From Myxococcales bacterium (GTDB lineage Bacteria; Myxococcota_A; Polyangia; Polyangiales; Polyangiaceae): DNA of 64,000 bases. The stretch lies in contig SECP01000021.1 of the NCBI GenBank assembly GCA_004193285.1, positions 1-64,000 of the forward strand. The letters are read 5' to 3'. This document shows positions 57,849 to 64,000 of the stretch, piece by piece. The position numbers were made by a program, and so were the translations under genes. How positions within the stretch are numbered: position 1 is the first letter of the stretch; each line of letters begins with the position of its first letter. Under the pieces are notes generated by a model. It saw only the letters and a list, made by a program, of their open reading frames with translations, made no database searches and was not told the DNA's origin.

Positions 57849-58766
57849 ATGACCTCGCTCCCGCTCTCGAATCGACGGCTCGCCCTGCTCTCCGGCTTCG
57901 CGCTCCTCGCGGTGCTCGGAGCTGCATCGGTCTGCAACGCGGAGACGCCGTGGCGGCGCCGGAGCTCGCCTCCGCCGGTGCCCGCGTACCGGGTCGGTCT
58001 GGAGGCGCTCGACGGCTCGGTCTTGCCGACGTTTCGGCACGGCGGCAGCAGCTACGTGCTCGGCGAGCCAGGCGAGCGCTACAACGTTCGCGTCTACAAC
58101 CCTACGAGCGAGCGCGTGGAGGCCGTCGTCACCATCGACGGGCGCGACGCGGTCAGCGGCGAGGTGGGAGACTACGTGGCTCAGCGCGGCTACCTCATCG
58201 AGCCCTGGAGCTCCGTGCTGGTGGAGGGATTTCGGCGCAGTTTGGACGAGGTCGCGGCGTTTCGCTTCACCGGGCATGCAAGCAGCTATTCGGCGCGACG
58301 CGGCACACCTCAGAACGTGGGCGTGATCGGCGTCGCAGTGTTCCCCGAAAAGCTGCGCGCGCCGCGTCCGGTGTGGAAGATGCGGCCGCGGGAGACGTTC
58401 GAGCGCGAAGAGAGCGCTCCGAGCTCCGGCGCGGGGGCCCCCGTCCCTCGCCGCGCCCCGGCACCGGCACCGGCGGAGGCGAGCGAGGCTTACCGAGACG
58501 CCGCGCCGCAGAAGCGCAAAGGAGCGGGGGCCAGCAACATCGGCACGGAGTACGGGGAGAGCCAGTCGAGCCGCGTGGTGGAAGTGGCGTTCGAGCGTCG
58601 AACCCCCAATCGTCCGATCACCGTGCTCAGCGTTCGCTACGACGACTATCGAGGCCTCGAAGCGCGCGGAATCGATTTGTCTTCGCTCGACTACGCGGAG
58701 GCCAGGGCGGGAGAGCCGGAGCCGTTTCCGTTCAGCCGAAGCCGCTTCGCCGCGCCCCCTCGCTGA
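57849..58766 (+). CDS. Exported protein, conserved unknown
   Basis: A 305 aa protein. A signal peptide ends near SVCNAE. The folded part (about 45-175) has GERYNVRVYNPTSERVEAVVTIDG, RDAVSGEVGDYVAQRGYLIEP, and VEGFRRSLDEVAAFRFT. A Pro/Ala-rich linker and a second conserved segment (GTEYGESQSSRVVEVAFERR) follow. The pattern is of a conserved hypothetical family, with no enzymatic motif. It is divergent from the small zinc-ribbon gene, 88 bases apart. Confidence 0.75.
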   Translation: MTSLPLSNRRLALLSGFALLAVLGAASVCNAETPWRRRSSPPPVPAYRVGLEALDGSVLPTFRHGGSSYVLGEPGERYNVRVYNPTSERVEAVVTIDGRDAVSGEVGDYVAQRGYLIEPWSSVLVEGFRRSLDEVAAFRFTGHASSYSARRGTPQNVGVIGVAVFPEKLRAPRPVWKMRPRETFEREESAPSSGAGAPVPRRAPAPAPAEASEAYRDAAPQKRKGAGASNIGTEYGESQSSRVVEVAFERRTPNRPITVLSVRYDDYRGLEARGIDLSSLDYAEARAGEPEPFPFSRSRFAAPPR

Positions 58767-60086
58767 TCAGGCGGCAGGGTCCAGCGGCTCGAAATGATCG
58801 AAGAGGGAAGTGAGAACCCGGATCATCACCGGCACGTCGGCGCTCGCCGCCATCTCCCGGCAGCTGTGCATGCTCAGCATCGGCCCGCCCACGTCTACCG
58901 TGCGTAGGCCGAGCCCAGCGGCGGCGATTGGCCCGATGGTGCTGCCGCAGCCCATGTCGTTGCGAGCCACGAAATGCTGCGGCTCCACCCCCACGCGCGC
59001 GCACGCGGCACGGAAGCGCGCTGCGGTAGGACCGTCCGTCGCGTAGCGCTGGTTGACGTTGATCTTGAGGACCGGACCTTTGCCGAGCAGAGGCCGATGT
59101 TGCTTGTCGTGCTTGTCCGGGTAGTTGGGATGCAGCGCGTGGGCCATGTCCGCCGAAACCAGGAGCGAGCCGGCCATGGCTCGCGCGAAGCCGTCGCTCG
59201 TCTGCGGGTAGCAGGCGGAAAGACGTGACAGGACGGATTCCAGGAATTGCGAGCCGGCGCCGATGGCGCTCTCGCTACCGACCTCTTCGTGGTCGTAGAG
59301 GACGACGACGCGCGTCGCGTCCGCGTCGCCGGCGGCCAGCAGCGCCGAGAGCGCCGCATGACAGGAGGTGAGGTTATCCAGCCGCGCCGAAAAGATGAGC
59401 TCGGCCCGCGCGCCGCCGAGCGCGGGCGGCTGCGTATCGAAGAGGCACAAATCGGTCCCTCGGATCACTTTCGGGTCGATGCCTTCGCCGACGAATGCGG
59501 CGAGGCGCTCGCGCAGCTGGAGGCCAGCGGCGGGGAGCTCGAACCCGGCCACCGGCAGCAGGTGCGTCTGCGCGTTGAGCTTCAATCCGGCCGTGTTCAC
59601 GTCTCGTTCTAGATGAATGGCCAGGTTCGGAACGCGGCAGAAGGCGCCCGGCAATCGAACCAGATGAGACGTACCGTCCTCCAGGACGACGCGACCGGCC
59701 AACCCCAAATCGCGGTCCAACCAAGTGGAGAGCAGCACGCCCCCGTAAACCTCGACCGAAAGCTGCTCGTAGCCGTGCGCGCTCAGCTCTGCGTGCGGTT
59801 TGAGGCGAAGGTTGGGCGAGTCCGTGTGGGCGCCGATGATCACGAATCCGGCGTCGGCGGGCGCTCTCCGGCCCATGCGAAAGGCTGCGATCGACCCGCC
59901 GCCCCGGACCACGAAGCCCCGATCACCCGGCCCGAGCTGCCACGCGTCGCGCTCCGAAACACGTCGAAAACCCCGCAAAAGGAGGCGCGCCGCCACTTCC
60001 GTAACCGCGTGGTAAGGGGTCGGTGCAGCCTCGATGAAGGCCAGGAGGTCCCGGGTCAGCGGATCGGCGGCGTGGTCGGGAAGCAT
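58767..60086 (-). CDS. M18-family aminopeptidase
   Basis: A 439 aa zinc aminopeptidase (aspartyl aminopeptidase family). Metal and catalytic motifs are IGAHTDSPNLRLKP, SARLDNLTSCHAAL, YDHEEVGSES (the two Glu), SADMAHALHPNYPDKHD and the final MLSMHSCREM. All five ligand regions are present. I chose ATG 60086; the frame extends to 60206 without homology. It releases N-terminal, usually acidic, residues from peptides in the cytoplasm. It converges on the unknown exported gene. Confidence 0.93.
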   Translation of the reverse strand: MLPDHAADPLTRDLLAFIEAAPTPYHAVTEVAARLLLRGFRRVSERDAWQLGPGDRGFVVRGGGSIAAFRMGRRAPADAGFVIIGAHTDSPNLRLKPHAELSAHGYEQLSVEVYGGVLLSTWLDRDLGLAGRVVLEDGTSHLVRLPGAFCRVPNLAIHLERDVNTAGLKLNAQTHLLPVAGFELPAAGLQLRERLAAFVGEGIDPKVIRGTDLCLFDTQPPALGGARAELIFSARLDNLTSCHAALSALLAAGDADATRVVVLYDHEEVGSESAIGAGSQFLESVLSRLSACYPQTSDGFARAMAGSLLVSADMAHALHPNYPDKHDKQHRPLLGKGPVLKINVNQRYATDGPTAARFRAACARVGVEPQHFVARNDMGCGSTIGPIAAAGLGLRTVDVGGPMLSMHSCREMAASADVPVMIRVLTSLFDHFEPLDPAA

Positions 60087-60131
60087 GGGTCCACTATACT
60101 CCGGCGTCCCGCGCTGCCCGCCTCCTTCCTC

Positions 60132-61133
60132 ATGTTCACACCCGACTGCCAGGTCTTCGATTTCGACGCGCAGGATTGGTTCCGCCTGCCGGACCTCTTC
60201 CGACAACCTCCGCCCACGAAGGCGCCGGGAGGGCGCGCCGGCGGCGGTATCATTGCGGTGCGCGAAGGCCAGCGCATCGTCAAAGTGACCTCGACGCTAC
60301 GTGGCCGTTTGCCCCCGCCCGCCGAGGGGCCAGTGCGGGCCGAGGCCTTGGCGAGCGCGCACGATGGCTCATTCGCGGTCGTGCTGTCGCGCGTCGCGCT
60401 CGAGCAATTCGGGGACCGCTTCGCGCAGCGCCTCGCCCGTGGGCAGTCGTTCCACGCGCAAGTAGAGGCCTTCGTGGACGCCATGCGCGAGCTCGAGCGC
60501 GAAGGCGAGGTGGAGCTTTGGCCAACGCCGTTCGCTCAGTGGCCGATCCCGACGGAGCGCGCCTTCGCGAGCGCGCTGGACCTGCTTTGTCCAGATGGCA
60601 AGTCGGTCGTGATCGGCGCCTTCGACGAGGGCCAGCTGTACACGGCGCTGTGCTTGAGGCGCCGCGGAGCCGCGTTCGACGCGGTGATGGGGCCGGACCG
60701 AGTGCGTCGCGACATGGGGCTTCTATCCGGGGACTTTTCGCGTGACTACCGCTACTTGGGCGCGGCGGTGGAGTCCCGGCTAGGGCCGCTCGCGGTGGGC
60801 TGCTACGGGGAGCTCTCCACGTTTCGGCAGCTAGCGATGGACCCGGCGCCCGGAGCCTGGGCAAGCGCGGTGGCCGGGCGCGACATCGTGCTCACGCCGG
60901 TGACGGTCGGCCTAGCGGTGCCACTCGGTGTGGACGCCGGCCGCGCAGCGCTGTCACTCGCGAAAGGTCTCGTGAGTCGGCTCGGCATCTTCGGCGGCAT
61001 GGCGGCGCCGAGCGCCTTCGGTCTCGGAGCGCGCATCGAGCGTGCGTACGCCCTCGTGGAGGGGGACGTGCGGCGCTACCTCGGCTTCGATCCCTGGCGC
61101 GTGCTTTCGCATTGGTTTCGGGTGCAACCATGA
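60132..61133 (+). CDS. Hypothetical protein, first gene of a coupled operon
   Basis: A 333 aa soluble protein that I do not recognise. It begins MFTPDCQVFDFDAQDWF, has Trp/Pro motifs (WPTPFAQWPIP) and strand-helix alternation such as KSVVIGAFDEGQLYTAL and RYLGAAVESRLGPLAVGCYG. The last ten residues are FRVQP-like and basic. There is no signal peptide. Its stop overlaps the histidine kinase ATG (ATGA), so it is coupled to it; it may be a regulator of that kinase. ATG 60132 is the first sensible start. Confidence 0.72.
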   Translation: MFTPDCQVFDFDAQDWFRLPDLFRQPPPTKAPGGRAGGGIIAVREGQRIVKVTSTLRGRLPPPAEGPVRAEALASAHDGSFAVVLSRVALEQFGDRFAQRLARGQSFHAQVEAFVDAMRELEREGEVELWPTPFAQWPIPTERAFASALDLLCPDGKSVVIGAFDEGQLYTALCLRRRGAAFDAVMGPDRVRRDMGLLSGDFSRDYRYLGAAVESRLGPLAVGCYGELSTFRQLAMDPAPGAWASAVAGRDIVLTPVTVGLAVPLGVDAGRAALSLAKGLVSRLGIFGGMAAPSAFGLGARIERAYALVEGDVRRYLGFDPWRVLSHWFRVQP

Positions 61134-62725
61134 AGCCGTCGGGCCGCATTCAAGCGCGGCTCGCGCTCGCCATCGTCATCACCGCGCTCATCCCCGTGCT
61201 CGTCGCGATTTGGATGGGCGACAAGGCGGTCCGCGAAACCGCGGCGCGCTACTTCATCCCCGAGATCGGCACTCACCTGGATAGGTCCCTCGGGCTGTAT
61301 CAAGAGCTCGCGCGCACCCTCAAGGCGCGCATGCGAGAGGAAGCGAGCGTCATCGCCTTGTCGCCGCGCTTGAGACGCGCGGCCGCCGCTTCGGACGCCG
61401 CGGCGGCTCAAACGGAGCTCGAGGCTCAGCTCGCCGCGCACCCGAGCCTCGTCGCGCTGCGAGTCGTGCTCCCGGGTGGCAAGCTGCTGGCGAGCGCGGA
61501 CCGCGGCCGCCCTTTGGATCCCGCGCGGGAGAACCAACTCCAGGTAGAGAAGTCGCTCTCCGAAGAGGACGACGATGGCGCGCAGCTCTCCCTCGTCTTC
61601 GCCGCGGATCGCGCGCGGTTCGACGAGCTCGCGGAGATGAGCGAGTTCATCGACAGCTACAAAACGATGGACAAACGGAGCCAAGCCGACCTGCAAGGCT
61701 ACTTGTGGGCATTCACGGTGCTGCTCGGCATCACCATCGCCCTCGCGATCGCGGTGGGGACGTTCCTCGCCCGCGGCGTCGCGGTGCGGCTCGGAGAGCT
61801 GGCCAGCGCCACCGAGCGAGTCGGCGCCGGTAACCTGGCGATCCGGGTCAGCGAGGCCGGCAACGATGAAATCACGGCGTTGGCGCGCGCCTTCAACCGC
61901 ATGCTCGGCGAGGTCGAGGCGAGCCGCTCCCGCATCGAGTACCTGCAGCGGGTGAGCGCCTGGCAGGAGATGGCTCGGCGCCTCGCTCACGAGATCAAAA
62001 ATCCGCTCACCCCCATTCAGCTCGGGGTGCAGGAGATCCATCGCCGGTATCAAGGCTCGGACGAACGCTTCCGGGATCTGCTCGATACGACGCTCGAAAT
62101 CGTGGAGGACGAAGTCGGTACTCTTCGCCGCCTGGTCTCGGAGTTTTCGGACTTCGCCCGCTTGCCTCAGGCGCATCTGCAAGACGCGGACTTGGTGGAG
62201 TTCCTCGGCGAACAGCGCCGGCAAGTGGAGACGCCCGAGGGGCAGCACGAGGGCGAGCGCTCCGTGATCCGCCTGAGCGCGCAGCGCCCTCATTTCTCGT
62301 GGCGTTTTCCTAGCGGCCCGGCGGAGGTTGCGATCGATCGGCAGATGCTCCGACGCGTGCTCCTCAACCTGATCCAAAATGCGGCGGACGCTCTCGCGGA
62401 TGCCAAGGTAGAGGAGCCGCGAATCGAGGTGTCGCTGACGAGGCAGGGCGACTTCTTCGTGGTGGACGTGGATGACAACGGTCCCGGCATCCCCCCCGCG
62501 CTGCGCGAGTTGGTCTTCGACCCTTATGTCACCACCAAGCACACCGGCACCGGGCTCGGTTTGGCGATCGTGAAGAAGATCGCCATCGAGCACGGCGGAA
62601 GCGCGACCGCGGACGCGGGGCGGCTGGGCGGCGCGCGCTTGCGCCTGACCCTACCCGCGCGCGGAACCGCCGCCGCCCGCGAGCTACCTTTGCGCGCCGA
62701 GCACGCCAGCAGGCCTACGGTATGA
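61130..62725 (+). CDS. NtrY-like sensor histidine kinase
   Basis: A 531 aa membrane kinase. Helix 1 (about 13-30) and helix 2 (about 191-215) bound an extracytoplasmic sensor of about 155 residues. HAMP follows (LASATERVGAGNLAIRVSE). HisKA has WQEMARRLAHEIKNPLTPIQLG, the NtrY-type H box. HATPase motifs are LLNLIQNAADAL, VDDNGPGIP and TKHTGTGLGLAIVKK. All catalytic motifs are intact. There is no response regulator in the operon. Starts and stops overlap both neighbours by ATGA. Confidence 0.93.
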   Translation: MKPSGRIQARLALAIVITALIPVLVAIWMGDKAVRETAARYFIPEIGTHLDRSLGLYQELARTLKARMREEASVIALSPRLRRAAAASDAAAAQTELEAQLAAHPSLVALRVVLPGGKLLASADRGRPLDPARENQLQVEKSLSEEDDDGAQLSLVFAADRARFDELAEMSEFIDSYKTMDKRSQADLQGYLWAFTVLLGITIALAIAVGTFLARGVAVRLGELASATERVGAGNLAIRVSEAGNDEITALARAFNRMLGEVEASRSRIEYLQRVSAWQEMARRLAHEIKNPLTPIQLGVQEIHRRYQGSDERFRDLLDTTLEIVEDEVGTLRRLVSEFSDFARLPQAHLQDADLVEFLGEQRRQVETPEGQHEGERSVIRLSAQRPHFSWRFPSGPAEVAIDRQMLRRVLLNLIQNAADALADAKVEEPRIEVSLTRQGDFFVVDVDDNGPGIPPALRELVFDPYVTTKHTGTGLGLAIVKKIAIEHGGSATADAGRLGGARLRLTLPARGTAAARELPLRAEHASRPTV

Positions 62726-63288
62726 GCACCCCCAAAAAGAAGTCGCAGCTGGACGAAGTGAAGACCGGGTACCTCGTCGCGGCGCTCGTCCTCGCATTCA
62801 GCCTGTTCATGGGCTTGTTCGTGCTGCCCTACTTGGGCGTGAAGAAAGCGGAGAGCTCGCCCCTCGTCGGCCAGACAGCGCCGGACTTCGTGCTGCCCTA
62901 CGCCACGCCGGCGGAGGCGGGTAAGTCACAGCGCTTGTCCGACCTGCAGGGCACCGCGGTGGTGCTGGATTTTTGGGCGAGCTGGTGCGCCCCGTGCCGC
63001 GCGCAGACGCCGGTGCTGGAGCGCGTGGCGAAAGCCTTTGGGCCGCGGCTGCGCGTGCTCGGTGTCGGTACGAGCGATGACCGCGCGAGCATCGAGCGCT
63101 TCCTGCAGCGGGGCGAGCTAGGCTATCCCAGCGTCTTCGACGACCAGGACGTCGCGTCGGAGCTGTACCATGTCCGCAGCCTCCCCACGCTGGTCGTCCT
63201 CGGCAAAGACGGCACGGTGCGCGCGGTCTCGACCGGTTTCACGAACGAGTCGGAGCTCACCCGCATCGTGACCGACGCCCTGAAGTAA
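62722..63288 (+). CDS. TlpA/ResA-like membrane-anchored redoxin
   Basis: A 188 aa protein. One N-terminal helix (YLVAALVLAFSLFMGLFVLPYL) anchors a periplasmic thioredoxin fold of the AhpC/TSA-Redoxin type: QTAPDFVLPYATP, the active site WCAPC (88-92), and the cis-Pro VRSLPTLVVLGKDG. Such proteins reduce apocytochrome c or other periplasmic thiols. Overlaps the histidine kinase stop by ATGA. A direct link to CcmB elsewhere in this window is possible but not shown. Confidence 0.9.
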   Translation: MSTPKKKSQLDEVKTGYLVAALVLAFSLFMGLFVLPYLGVKKAESSPLVGQTAPDFVLPYATPAEAGKSQRLSDLQGTAVVLDFWASWCAPCRAQTPVLERVAKAFGPRLRVLGVGTSDDRASIERFLQRGELGYPSVFDDQDVASELYHVRSLPTLVVLGKDGTVRAVSTGFTNESELTRIVTDALK

Positions 63289-63345
63289 CGGAGGCCCGCG
63301 GCGGTTGGCGTCGCCGCGCGGGCGGGATATGCTCGCGCAAATTCC

Positions 63346-64000
63346 ATGAGCCACGTCTTTACTCTCGTGCTCGCTGGCGGCAGCGGCACCCGCTTTTGGC
63401 CTGCTTCGCGCAAGAGTCGCCCCAAGCAAGTGCTGGGCATGGGGCCGGACCCGAGCTTGCCGCTGATTGGTCACACCCTGCGCCGCGTGGCCGAGCTGTG
63501 CCCGAGCCCGAACATGATCGTGGCGACGGGCGAGGCGCTCGTGGAGGTCACGCGCGAGGCGCTGCCGAGCTTGGCCGAGGCGAACTTCATCGCGGAGCCG
63601 GTCGCCAAGAACACCGCACCATGCATCGCGTGGGGCGCGCAGGTCATCGCCGCGCGCGATCCGGAGGCGGTCGTCATGGTGCTGCCCAGTGACCATCACA
63701 TCGAGGACGAGCCGGAGTTTCGTCGCATCCTCTCGCTGGCGCTGGACACGGCGGCGCGCGGCACCATCACCACCGTGGGCATCAAGCCCACCCGCGCGGA
63801 GACCGGTTACGGCTACATCGAGGCCGAGCGCGAGCACGCGCCGGGTGTCCTCGCCGTCAGTCGCTTCGTAGAGAAGCCGGACCTGCCCACCGCCGAGCGC
63901 TACGTCGCGGGTGGGAAGCACTTTTGGAACAGCGGCATGTTCTTCTTCCGCGCGAAGGACATGCTGCGCGCGGTCGAGGAGCACCTGCCTGCCGTGCACG
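63346..64000 (+). CDS. Mannose-1-phosphate guanylyltransferase (partial, cut by window end)
   Basis: The first 218 residues of a nucleotidyltransferase making GDP-mannose. The signature is LVLAGGSGTRFWPASRKSRPKQ, then FIAEPVAKNTAPCIAWGA, VMVLPSDHHIEDE, TTVGIKPTRAETGYGYIE and FVEKPDLPTAERYV, all of the ManC/AlgA/GMPP type. The frame runs off the window without a stop. GDP-mannose feeds O-antigen or exopolysaccharide. It begins 57 bases after the TlpA-like stop. Confidence 0.93.
   Translation, partial: MSHVFTLVLAGGSGTRFWPASRKSRPKQVLGMGPDPSLPLIGHTLRRVAELCPSPNMIVATGEALVEVTREALPSLAEANFIAEPVAKNTAPCIAWGAQVIAARDPEAVVMVLPSDHHIEDEPEFRRILSLALDTAARGTITTVGIKPTRAETGYGYIEAEREHAPGVLAVSRFVEKPDLPTAERYVAGGKHFWNSGMFFFRAKDMLRAVEEHLPAVH

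Overview
The window is high-GC chromosomal DNA that reads as a myxobacterium (Polyangia/Myxococcia; a Sorangium-like relative is my inference). The reasons are a MYXO-CTERM sorting signal with a Gly-rich linker, three tandem bactofilins, a eukaryote-type Ser/Thr kinase, an FHA-DUF4388 protein, many secreted lipoproteins, a Lys/Ala-rich histone-like protein, and frequent GTG/TTG starts. Genes are dense on both strands. I see no phage, insertion sequence or CRISPR array.

Layout. 0-3 kb: Ser/Thr kinase translationally coupled to a Rieske protein, then a secreted Pro-rich protein. 3-6.6 kb: plus-strand cluster of a six-helix membrane protein, a TatA-like protein, haem O synthase (ctaB) and a UbiB-type kinase. 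6.5-11 kb: minus-strand single-domain response regulator, membrane protein, TonB-like protein and SDR dehydrogenase. 11-15.6 kb: metG, pyrimidine-nucleoside phosphorylase, WYL regulator. 15.6 kb: tRNA-Gly(GCC) with promoter and terminator. 15.8-20.1 kb: a lipoprotein, then a lower-GC stretch with a DUF4062 protein, a gene-free gap and a GH43-like MYXO-CTERM protein. 20.2-24.6 kb: F420-reductase-like protein, secreted V8-like protease with FG-GAP repeats, Cys-rich lipoprotein, lytic transglycosylase. 24.7-29.3 kb: speA, CPBP protease, gltX. 29.4-37 kb: histone-like protein, DUF2505, ccmB, a Cys-rich outer-membrane protein, a ferredoxin-FAD fusion, a histidine kinase and an FHA protein. 37-42.5 kb: two coupled lipoproteins, one a giant metzincin-like protease. 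42.6-48 kb: a long minus-strand run trmH - three bactofilins - pyrE - beta-barrel - SUKH protein - hisD. 48-64 kb: trxA with a BNR-repeat lipoprotein, a GT2 glycosyltransferase, rhodanese, RNase J, several unknown envelope proteins, an M18 aminopeptidase, an ATGA-coupled operon (unknown - NtrY-like kinase - TlpA-like redoxin) and a mannose-1-phosphate guanylyltransferase cut by the window end.

Housekeeping genes (metG, gltX, hisD, pyrE, speA, trmH, trxA, rnj, tRNA-Gly) are interleaved with envelope and signalling genes. The most accessory-looking part is 16.8-19.7 kb, where sampled stretches are 52-53% GC against about 72% in a flanking sample. The most unusual candidates are the DUF4062 protein with its unrecognised C-terminal half, the trmH-bactofilin-pyrE cluster, the coupled kinase-Rieske pair and the ferredoxin-FAD fusion. 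No large multi-gene novel system is evident.
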